A DNA stretch of 64,000 bases from Tetradesmus obliquus (lineage: Eukaryota; Chlorophyta; Chlorophyceae; Sphaeropleales; Scenedesmaceae). The position numbers were made by a program, and so were the translations under genes. Each line of letters begins with the position of its first letter. The first letter of the stretch is position 1. The notes beneath the pieces were generated by a model. The model saw nothing but the letters and a program-made list of their open reading frames with translations. It was not told the DNA's origin and did no database searches. Below are positions 22,096 through 32,687 of the stretch, in pieces. Location: contig CP126193.1 in assembly GCA_030272155.1 (NCBI GenBank), positions 4,836,001 through 4,900,000 on the forward strand, read 5' to 3'.

Positions 22096-24655
22096 ATGGC
22101 AATGCACAGCCGAAGTGCAAGCTGCAGCTGGCCAGTGCTGCTGCTGCAGCTGCTGCTGACCAGCCAGCAACTGAGCAAGACCACAGCCCTTGCACCTGAC
22201 ACAGCCAGCTCAGCAGCTGCCATCAGCACCCCACTTCCAGCACTTCCGTACATGCAGAAGACAGTTCCTGCCACGTACTGTGAAGCTGGCATGTCGCTGG
22301 AGGCTGGGCTGTGCTACAGCCGCTGCAAGCCTGGCTGGAAGGGCCTGGCTTGCACATGCTGGAAGGGCGCACAAACGTACTCAAGGGGGTGCGGCGCCAA
22401 ACCCAAGGTAGGTGGAGCCACATTACATTGGCATGAGCTGTGATGCCAGCTGGGTCGGATGAGCCAGTACACATACTGTTGCAGCTGCATGGCAGGGGCA
22501 ATGATCAGCTACAAGTGACAGCATCTGAGCGGTGGTTGGGAAGGCAGCTGCTGCATGCAGCCAGTATGGCACACAGCACTCACCTCATATGCCACGCCAC
22601 GTTAGCAACTGTTTAGCAGATGGCGAAAACTAAACACAGCCAACAAGCAAAGTGTCTGACCACTCATTGTATGCTTGCGTGCGGCTGCCTGGCTGCCCAT
22701 CCTGCTGCTGCAGGTCTGCCAGGCGAGCAGCTTCCGCAGGCAGCAGCTGCCAGCCGTAACCAGCCGCCAGCCCTTCAGCCTGCTGCTGTCAGCAGACCCT
22801 CAGCTCTTCCGCGTGGTTAGCCGCTGGAAGGATGTGCCACGAGCACTGCAGTACAATGCTGAGCTGGTTGACAGCATCAACAGGGTGGGTGAGCTACAGC
22901 AGTGGCCATGGAAGGCTGGCGGGGGCGCTGTATCGGATCCCAGGGCGCTGGTGGTGCTGGGAGATATGACGGAGCATTATAGGGAGGATGAGCTTGACGC
23001 GTTCAGGCACTTGTACGATCCGTCATTCCCTAGGGGCGATGGCGAGGCAGCGGGAGCAGCAGCGGTGACGGCAGCAGCATCAGCAGCAGCAGCTGCCGCT
23101 GGCAATGCCTCAGATGCGACCCAGCAGCAGCAGCAGCAGGGCAGTAGCAGTAGTGTTGGTGATGCCAGTGCCACGAGTGCAGGTTCAAGCCAGCAGCTGG
23201 TGCAGCTGCCGACTTGGCTGATGTTTGGCAACCACGACTATGTGAACAATGTGAGAGACTGCCCGGGGCAGTACAAGGGCCTGGACAACAACGTGTGTGC
23301 CAAGAGGGCAGTGGACAACATGCGTGCGGTGCTGACGCCCGGCTGCGATGACAGCACATGGGGCAACTTCCCGCGCAACAACGTGACAAGCTTTGACGTT
23401 GACAGCATGGCGTACAGCTTTGACTACAATGACTGGCACTTTGTGGTGCTGCAGTACAGCCCAAGGTGGGTGGCTGCTGGCTGGCTGGCTGGCTGGCTGG
23501 CTGGGCAGGTGGCTGACACCATTAGCATTACAAAGGAAGCAACAAGCACACAGTGACATGCAGCAGAAGCAGCGGGTCACTTTTCTATGCTTGCACTCAG
23601 ACAACAGCAACGCAACACACGTGTTCACATGCTGAGCAGCTTGGCTGCAGTGCCCAAGCCTGCAACAGCAAGCATGCACAGATGTGCAGTAGCATACCAC
23701 AGCCCCACCCTGCTTCAGCCTACTATCTCACTCGTCAACTCTCAGCGCGCTGCTGCACATACCTGGCACACTTGCAGGTACGCTGAGTCCTCCCTATCTG
23801 TCAAGGCATCTATGTCCTGGCTCTCCTCAGAGCTCTCTGCAGCCACCGCACAGCAGCGCCGCATCGTGCTGCTGCTGCACAGCCACAGGGAGCTTGGGCT
23901 GGCCTCTGACCCTGGCTTTGCGCGGCTGCTGTCGAACAGTAATGTGGCTGCCATCTTCTACGGCCACGTGCACATCAAGCCGTGGGGCATGACCGGCAAC
24001 TTCCCCAACACGAATGTGCCCATGTTCAACTGCGGCGCCAGCTGGTGAGCTGGCTGGTGTCAGTTAACACAGAAAACATGCAGTGTTGTTCGCATGCGTG
24101 CCACGCTAGGTGTGGTAGTCGTCAATCTTCTGTCTTGGTTAGCTGCAGCATGCGGCAAGCTGCATGCAGCGAACTGCACAGGGGCTGTACAGCACGGCTG
24201 AAACATGCCTGGCGGTGCTGCTGCAGCATGGGCTTGGCAAATCGTACGGCAGCTGAGCGCTGGCCAAAGATTGCCCTGGGACAGGTGGATGACAAGCATC
24301 TGCATGTGCTGTTTGTATGCTTGCATTCAGTGCTGAGCATCTTGTGTGCTGCTGCTGCTGCTGCTGCAGGTATCACGTGTACTGCTATGCCGAGTTTGGG
24401 CCTGACCGGCTGCGTGTGGCAGCTGTGGTGCACAACGCCACCACAGGCAGCACGCAGCCGCAGTGGTTTGGCCACAGCGTGCATGCGCTGCTGCGGCAGC
24501 AGAAGGCCAAGCCGGTGCTGCAACAGTTCACCATCAACCCCAACAACACGCTGACCAGCGATGCAGGGGGGCTTGCTGCTGTGCGTGTGGCTGCAGCAGC
24601 TGTGCTGGCAGCTGCACTGGCCTTGCTGTTCACAGAGATGAACAGCTATGTCTAG
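22096..24655 (+). CDS. Secreted/anchored calcineurin-like metallophosphoesterase
   Basis: Four exons (22096-22407, 22714-23465, 23778-24044, 24370-24655) give 538 residues. It starts with a signal peptide (PVLLLQLLLTSQQLS) followed by a Cys-rich segment (YCEAGMSLEAGLCYSRC). The metal-binding motifs of the calcineurin-like superfamily come in order: SADPQ (about 130-134), VVLGDMTE (D at about 188), FGNHDY, VLLLHSHRE and YGHVH. These bind a two-metal centre that cleaves phosphate esters. A low-complexity Ala/Gln/Ser insert sits between the GDMTE and GNHD motifs. The C-terminus has an Ala/Val/Leu-rich hydrophobic stretch and only a few residues after it, fitting a membrane anchor or GPI signal. 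The first motif has Gln instead of His after D-x, as in several eukaryotic relatives. The substrate cannot be read from the sequence. Confidence 0.88.
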
Positions 24656-26456
24656 GCTGTAGGTTGTTGTTGGATCTTTCAATCACGATGACGCTGGGGC
24701 GGCACGCTGCCACTGCAGCAGCAGCAGTATGAATTGATTGTGACCACGCTCGTCTTTGGTATGCTGTGCGCTGGGCACAATCCCACATGGGGTGCAGTAG
24801 CCTCCAGCATAGTGGCAGCTAATCAACAATCGTTGTGCAAAGGAATCATGGCAACACAGCTGCAGGCAGCTTGCCACCAAATGACGCTGGGCAATAAACT
24901 CAATGAGTGTTATGTTTGCTGCAGCTGTGTATGCTCTGTATCGGCACTCTTGGATGGTGCTGTTCAGTACAGGCTTGACTGACGTATGATGAACATGTGG
25001 CACAACTGATCATGTGGAGCGGTGATGACAGCAGTGTTCAATCTCTTACCTGATCTGATGGCATGCATGCCCCTTTTGCAGCAGGTGGTGCATGCGTGCT
25101 ACCTGGCTCCCAACATTCACATTCATCATCACTTCCAGTTGATCACCCATTGTTTCTTGTTGGTCAATGCTCGCCTGCATTCAGGCGGTGGCCTTGGATC
25201 TTGGCAGATTGTTGAACCAACTTCATCCATGCAAGCCCATCAACCCCATACATGCAGCTGGCAGATGCTGTCTGCTTGGCTGCATGTGAACCAGCAGGCT
25301 TTCTTGAGGATGCGGACGCGTGGTGCGTTGACGAAATGTTTTGCAGGGTGCAGTTGCCTTCTCACCTGCCTACTATAGAAAACGTGCTAGATGCCTGTGC
25401 CCTCATTTCATGAAATGAGTAAGCAATTTTTACTCCTGCAGGCAGCATGAAAGATTGGCGGTGGTATCCGTGCTGTTTGTCAGGTTTCTTGGTGTGTATG
25501 TGTGAGGTGTGGCAGTGCTATTTGATGATCTCTGTGCAGTGTGTGTTCCACACTGTTTGCACCCTGCAGCATTCCGGCTCTGTAGGCTATTGCAGTTCCA
25601 TGGGCATCCATAGCCATTGGCACATCAGGTTACACCGCACCAGTATATGCAACAGTGTTTTGTCCATTACACTTGGTTGTACCGATTGCTTGGTGCCTGG
25701 TGAATGCCATCTTTAGGGTGCCACACAGCAATAATAATAACCCGCAAACCATGTCGCGTACTGCACATTTGATGCATGCCGCTTGGGCTGTTGTTTGGAC
25801 CATGCTTGTAACGTTACGTTGTTAACATGGCAACACTATGCTGCTCCTAGACTGCAAAGAACCAAGAATGCATAGCTGCGCACCTGCAAGTAATGCTGGA
25901 CCAGGAGAGTCCTTGTATCAAGCACAGCAGACTCTGCTGTTGTTCAGCTGCACTGCATTTTTCAAGCAGCAGCCAGACCTGACATGAATGTAGACAAATT
26001 CTACACAAATCCAGGCTCAGGTTGAACTTCACGCATTCAAGCAACCCTGGCTTTGCGCCATGCCGCCCTTTTTATATGTTGAAAGGTCTACGCTCTCAGT
26101 GAAAGTGAAAGTGAAAGCGCCTACGCTCTCTTTTCAGAGAGCGGAATTAACGGAGGGCAAAGGACAGGGCCATAACACCGCGTAACAGTGCCACGGGACT
26201 CCCGCCCTTCCCCTACGACAAGCTCTGCCGTCTACGCTCTCATCGCAGTGAGCCGAATCAACGAAGACACAAACTGCTTCTTCAACCACGAAACCAGGTC
26301 TTAGGACCACAGCTGTTTGGGTTTGACGAACTTGCAACACTGTGTACACATATCGCAAGAGCCGTGACTTACATCAGACTGGTAATAATCCTCTGGTATG
26401 TTAATTCACGCGGAAGACAGGACAGCATCCACTCCCAATCGCCCGAAAGACCAGCG
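24656..26456. other. Long intergenic region with repeated hairpin element
   Basis: No gene was recognised. Short open frames only. Near its right end lies the CTACGCTCTC repeat cluster listed separately, a few hundred bases upstream of the PQAK-repeat gene. Confidence 0.45.
26088..26260. repeat. CTACGCTCTC repeats with perfect hairpin
   Basis: CTACGCTCTC occurs at 26088, 26121 and 26232. The middle copy forms a perfect 7-bp hairpin (CGCTCTC and GAGAGCG around TTTTCA, 26124-26143). Three GTGAAA units lie between the first two copies. Downstream sequences of copies two and three are also similar (GGAATTAACGGAG versus CGAATCAACGAAG), so this is a diverged tandem repeat of about 111 bp. Confidence 0.8.
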
Positions 26457-27381
26457 ATGACGAAAGCCGAACTCCTCGTTTGCCTGGGGCTGCTGATTGC
26501 CTCAGAGCGCCTGTTGTGCGCCGGTGAGCAATATTTGAATTTATGTAAAGCTATTATGTGGTTTATTGTCGCAGGTCGGGGCGTTTGGCTTTGATCCTAC
26601 GGGCTGAATATATAAACTCCGGAACCAAGCAACGCCCAGCTAACCTGCGCGCCCCGCTGAAACTCATACAAAATGAACCTTGTTCAGGCACTCATTAATT
26701 TCAACGGCTCACTGACCCAGGGCAAGGCTTGCTGTGCAGCTTCTCGTATGTCACTGCCTTTGCTCCTGCTCAGCAGCAGTGCTGCTGCTGCTGCTGCTGC
26801 TGCTGGAGGGGGTGCTGGACATTATGTATGCAGCTGACGGCCCTGCCTGTCCCGGCTGCTGTGTGCACTCCTGCCTGACTGTGCTAGATGCCGCAGCTGA
26901 GGCCCTGGAGAGGGACACCCACTGCCGGCACCTGCTGAAGATCATCAGGAGGGTGCCACCAAAGGAGCCTGCCCCTCAGGCCAAGCCGTACACAGCACCG
27001 GTGCCCATGATCGTTCACAGGAAGGCGCCTGTGCCTCAGGCCAAGGCCTACACCGCACCAGCGCCAGCACCAGAGCTCAAGGCCACGCAACCCGGCCGCC
27101 TGCTGCTCAACAGCAACATCATTGGTAGGCCAAGGCACACGTCGTCCCTGCCTCAAGCCAAGGCGTACACTGCACCAGTGCCCATGATCGTTCACAGGAA
27201 GGCGCCTGTGCCTCAGGCCAAGGCCTACACCGCACCAGCGCCAGCGCCAGAGCTCAAGGCCACGCAGCCCGGCCGGCGCCTGCTCCAGGAGATCAGGAGG
27301 GTTCGTGAGCCTGCCCCTCAGGCCAAGGTGTACACTGCACCTGTGAAGGTCCCAGAGATCAAGAAAGCACCTGTGCCTTGA
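26457..27381 (+). CDS. Unknown Cys-rich protein with PQAK-YTAP repeats
   Basis: I do not recognise the family. The model joins exon 26457-26523 to 26834-27381 in phase, giving 204 residues. The first exon is a clean signal peptide (MTKAELLVCLGLLIASERLL, then CA). The second starts ADGPACPGCCVHSCLTVLD, Cys-rich, and a further Cys follows at DTHC. The rest is Pro/Lys-rich, with five visible copies of PQAKxYTAP and a 59-codon unit repeated almost exactly (27001 and 27178 onward). This suggests a secreted wall- or matrix-type protein. An alternative first exon, 26673-26745 (MNLVQALINFNGSLTQGKAC), follows a TATA box, has a matching phase and gives a version without a signal peptide. The stop is a TGA where the repeat expects CAG; the frame then continues with AKAYTAPVMV to a TAG at about 27438. 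Confidence 0.62.
26609..26616 (+). promoter_or_regulatory. TATA box (TATATAAA)
   Basis: A perfect TATATAAA lies 57 bases before the ATG at 26673. It sits inside the intron of the signal-peptide form of the PQAK-repeat gene, so it would drive an internal start at the alternative first exon 26673-26745. Confidence 0.6.
26990..27285 (+). repeat. 177-bp coding tandem repeat
   Basis: Two near-identical stretches beginning at 27001 and 27178 encode VPMIVHRKAPVPQAKAYTAP and the following APAPELKATQPGR. The 177-bp step is 59 codons, so the frame is kept. Confidence 0.9.
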
Positions 27382-29161
27382 GCCAAGGCTTACACTGCGC
27401 CAGTGATGGTCCGCACGCGCCGTCTGATTACCCCGTAGCGCCCCGATGCCGCGAGCCTGCAAAAACTAGTTGAGTCTATTTGGACCGTGAGCTGCGTGTG
27501 TGATTCGTTGGTGTCGCGTGTGACTCAAAAGCACCATCTGGCCTAAACAGTGAGTATTTGAGCCCCACAAACACGTGAGCATACCTGAGCTGCGCATTTT
27601 GAGGTTGGAGCATGCGGCGCTGCTGCATGCTGCCGCTGTCTGCATGCATGCACAGCGCGAGGACTAGCTGCGACTGCTGGTGGTCACGCTATGATGTTAT
27701 TTTTCAAAAGCACTGCACCAGCCTTTGTTCTGCATTTGCTCAAAGAGATGCGGACGGTATGCGTATGTCAGTTTGTCTGTCGTGCTGTACAAGCGCTTGC
27801 ACCTCGCGTACTGCATGCGTTTCTGCTGCTGCTTCTACTGTGTTAGCATGGCTGGGGTATGGGTGCACGCCAGCGCGTGATGCACTGCACATTGCATGAA
27901 CTGGCACTGTTGCACTGGATGCGTCTGCATGCACGTCTCTGCGTCTCTGCGAACAGGCAACACAGCAACAGAGCTATCACTGTCATGCGGTCTGCAGAGT
28001 GCCTGACCGCCGCAGAATGTATGGCATCGTTTGCTGCAGCACAGTTGGCATGATCCCCAACACCACCCTGCACTGGCCTGTGGAGGCATACCGTTGCCTA
28101 TTACTGTGCATTGGACAAGGTTTGATGTCGGCGTTACAGAGGTCTGAGCTGAATAGCAGTTTTCTTTCCGCTAACACTGCTACTGCTGAAAACCGACCTG
28201 ACCCAGGCGTCCTGCACTGTTGATTTGAAAGCAATTTTAACAACCTTGGCCTGTTTGACTGCACACATGCTGCAGCTGCTTGTCCACAGGATGACAAGCA
28301 ATGTGGAGTTGTGCCATTGATCTAAAGTGTGTGTTGAAGGTTGCAGTGAGCACCTCAATGCTCACATCTGATAACTGCTAATTATGACGAGTTCATGTTG
28401 GGATCAGGCCGCCTACACTGCCTGACACTGATGTTGGTATATGTGTCACCGGTCAAATGACAGTCAAACTGGTGATATTCTGGAATGCTAGGCGCCTGCA
28501 GCCGTTTGAGGGTTGACTGCACGCAGGCTGCAGCTGATTGTGCACAGGATGATTTAGGGCTATGCCATGCATACGGTGTGTGTGGATGGTTGACGGTGAG
28601 CACCCCAGCGCTTGGCATCTTTCGACTGCTGATCATGATGAGTTCATATTGGGATCATGATCAGGTCACCTGTACTGCCTGACACTGATGTTGGTACATG
28701 TGTGACGGTATTGCGATAGGCTCTGATTATTATAAGTCCTGTGTGCTCAAGTGTATGAACGCCCCGGGTTATGGCGTTGTAGCTCTGATGCAATCAGCCC
28801 TGCTGCAAGACCAGCCTCGTCACCGTGACTGTGACAGTGTCACGCAGTTGGCTGCATACAACAGCATGACCAATTCGTGCACGCCTGCCATCGTTCCTGC
28901 TGGAGTGATGGCATGGTAGACCCTCAAGGGTGTGCACCCGTCTGATGCGGGTTGGTGGCTGGGTGACGTTGTTGCAGGGACATCACGCCTGGTGTGACCC
29001 TCTGTAACAGTGTGATGGCGGGTCGCTCAGCCAATACAACCAGCTCTTGGCATCATTCGGCTTACATTTGTCTATGACGCAGTCTCAAAGATTTGTTTGA
29101 TTTTGTCATCACACCGTACCTGGCAGTGAAGGGCGAAGGGTGCATAAACGCCGAAACAGTG
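27382..29161. other. Intergenic with a diverged 250-bp duplication
   Basis: No gene was recognised between the PQAK-repeat gene and DDX31. Two related segments (about 28230-28450 and 28490-28715) share landmarks such as GACTGCAC, GCTGCAGCTG, TGATGAGTTCAT and CTGCCTGACACTGATGTTGGTA. They look like an old tandem duplication of non-coding DNA. Confidence 0.6.
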
Positions 29162-29912
29162 ATGGACGACGGCCTGACGCTCAACATTGACATTCAAGGC
29201 GACGAAGTCAACCACAAACCTCATCTAGACTGGCGTGAGCGCAAGAAGCAGGTAAAGATGCTCTCTCCTGTCTCGTGCCTGCTGCCAGGCTTCAGCAGCA
29301 GTCAATGCCTGACTCCGATTTACACCTTCGTAGGCTCGCGAGCGACAAGCACAAAAGCGTCAGAGATATAGCAAAAGTCAAAGCAGCCGCCCTGGCTTCC
29401 CACCTGCTGCTGCTCCTGCTGCTGGTGGGCAACACCACCAGCAGCAGCAGCAGCAGCAGGAGCAGCAGCAGCAGCAGCAGCCACAGCAGCCAAAGCAAGC
29501 ACCATTGCAGCAGCACAGGCAACAGCAGAACCCACAAAGCTCCAAAGCTGCAGCCGCAAAGCCAGGCAGCAAGCGGCCAGCTGACACTCTGCATGGCTAT
29601 GGTGCAGTGCTGGCACAGGAGGCCGTGCAGAAACAGCCAAAGGCAGCCAGCACCACAGCAGCAGATGGGCGCCCCAAGAAGCGCCCCAACATCGCAGAAA
29701 CTGCAGGTGAGTTGCATGGCTTAGGTGTGTCTCAGTGCACAACTTGTGGCAGCAGCTGCCTAGGTGGATGGCGTGTGCCCTTGTCTGCATGCTTCTGCTT
29801 GTGCGTGGACAAGTGGTGAACCATGACACTCCTTGGCAGACAAGATTTCATCGTGTAGCTTGCAAACAGCTAGGACACTCAACGCCTGCATGTCCTGCAA
29901 CATCCGCTTGCA

Positions 29913-29950
<38 letters not shown>

Positions 29951-31169
29951 GTTGTGGCTGTCCTGTGCATCCGCAGCTGCTGCGTCTGCTGCTGCGGAGG
30001 CGATGACAGCTGACGAGCAGGCAGACATCATGGCTCTGGTGCAGCTCAACATGAGCGTGGAGCAGCAGCTGGAGCAGGAGCAGCGGCAACAGCAGCAGCA
30101 GCAGCAGCAGCGCGCCGGCAAGAAGGGCAGCAAGAAAGCTGCAGCAGTGGAGCAGGTGGGGTTGGGAATGCGGCCACATGGCAGCTGCCAGCCATCAGCA
30201 GTGGCACATCTTTTGTGTAACTGCGCAGATGTGAGCAGAAAGTGCAGCGCATCAGCATTAAAAGCAGCAGCAGCAGCAGCAGCAGCAGATGGAGATGAGG
30301 GTAGCAGCATAAGCGGAGCATCTGCTTAGCATGTTAGCGCTGGTTATGGCGACTAAGCGGTGCTGATATCAGCTTTAGGTCCAACAGCCAGCTGCAGGCT
30401 GTGAAATTGTTGCTGCTAAGCAATGAAGAAGCTATGTATTGGACCAGCAGCCGATTGACATATGCTGCGCTGCCATACACCAATATGTACACTAAACCTG
30501 TGTGTGTGGCTGCCTGCAGGCCATACCTGGTGTTGTTGAGTTTGGAGATGCGCCAGATGAGCCAGAGGCTCGGGACATGCTGGCGGCAGCAGGCAAACGC
30601 GCACACGGCAAGCAGCAGCACGGCACCAACCCTAACAGCAGCAGCAGCGGCAGCAGAAAGGACAAGCCTGCCTCGAAGCAGCAGAAGCAGCAGCAGCAGG
30701 ATGCGAAGCAGGCAAAGCCAAAGCAGCAGCTGGCGCAGCACAAGGTTGGGGAGATGGCGCATGCAGGGCCTGATGTGCCTGCAGAGCAGCGGCAGCAGCT
30801 GTTTGGCTATGCTGCTGCTGCTGCAGATGGCGGCGGCGGCGGTGATGGCAGCTGGGCGGGGCTTGGGCTGAGTGAGGTGCTGGCTGAGCACCTTGTGGCC
30901 CTCAACTTCCAGGAGCCGACACAGGTACTTGAAAATTTACATCAAGTTAGAGTTTAGTACTCCTTGTCACACATCATGCAGCCTTAGCTGTTCATGTCTA
31001 GAATACACACCATATGCAGAGCATGAGCGTGCCCTGTGCTTGCCAAAGACAGCTGGTATCAGGCATGCATATCAACACAAGATAGTGCCATGCCTGACCA
31101 CCAGGTCCATCTGCGGGGTGCAGCAGCGCTCTTACACTGGACTATTGCAGCTGATCACTTCGAGTGTCC

Positions 31170-31209
<40 letters not shown>

Positions 31210-32637
31210 AGGTGCAGCAGCGCGCACTGCCGGTGCTGCTGGCGGGGCGTGACGCGCTGGTGCGCTCCCCCACTGGCTCCGGCAAGACGCTGGCCTACCT
31301 GGCACCACTGCTGCACAGCCTGCAGGTGCGGCTTGGTGTCTCGGTGTGTCTGAGTGCACTTTGGTTGTTTGTATGCACCTGCAGCTCATGCTGGGCAGCC
31401 TGCAGGTCGATTTGTGTGTCTGTGTTGGTGTGCAGGCTTGCGGTGCACTTTGGCAAGCGCGCTGGGCGGCTGCATTCCACCAGCCGTGCCAGTATGGGCA
31501 GGACATGTGTATGTACAGCAAACGTACCTGGAGGTCGGCTCAACTTGCGGTATTCAACCAGTCTATCTTCTGTATCCTCGTGTTGGCTTCAAGTCACCGC
31601 CGCCGCCTGCTGCGCTGCCTGCGCTCCCTGCAGGCGCGCCAGCCGCGAATCAGCAGGGCTGAGGGCACACACGCGTTGATCCTGGTGCCCACACGCGAGC
31701 TGGCGGTGCAGGTGAGCGCTGGGCACAGTCTGCATGTTCTCACTGCTAAGGCAGCTTGTTGGTCCTTTGCACACTAATAAAGTCTGCAGTCACCCTGTGG
31801 TATGACTCAACAGGGCGAGCGGCCCTGTTCAGATATGTGGCTGCTGACTACCTGCCCTGCGTGCTGCCCGCTGCCTGCTGGGTAGTCATACACACTGTGT
31901 GTGTGTGTGGCTTGTGGAGCTTGCTGCTTCTGCATGCTGCCTGGGCTTCACAACTGACAGGAAGTCTGCCTGGCCCACAACACGCTGCTGTCACTGCTGT
32001 CACTGCTGCTGCTGCTGCTGTCACTGCTGCTGCTGCTGCTGCTGCTGCTGTCGCTGCCAGGTCAGCGACGTGCTAACTGCGCTGGTGCGTCGCTTCTGCT
32101 GGCTGGTGGCGGGCATGCTGATTGGTGGGGAGCACAGGGGCCACGAGAAGGCACGGCTGCGCAAGGGTGTCAGCCTGCTGGTGGCCACACCAGGGCGGCT
32201 GCTGGACCACCTGACGGTGCGCAACAGTGTGTAGTGCTATGAAATATCTTGTTGCGTTGTAGTGCGCAAGGGTGTGAGCCTGCTGGTGGCGGCACCAGGG
32301 CGGCTCCTGGACCACCTGACGGTGTGCTGTGTGTGGCTTGTTTGGCTGCCTTGTGTTGTGTAGCGCAGTGCAGTGCAGTGTACTTCAGTGTGGTGCAAGG
32401 CACTGCAAAGGCCACACCAGGGCGGCTGCTGGACCACCTGACGGTGTTGTGCGTGTAGCAAGGAAAGGGGGTTTTGCAGGGCAAGCAGCGCAGCTGCCCT
32501 TGTGCATTGAGCGCTTGCGCAGGCAGCCTGATGCCCCGGGGCAGCTGCCAGCACCTGCACAGTAGCCCTTGCCATCACAGCCCCTGACACTGCTGGCATG
32601 CTGGTGCTGTTGCTGCCCCTGTCGTCCTTACAAGCTG

Positions 32638-32687
<50 letters not shown>

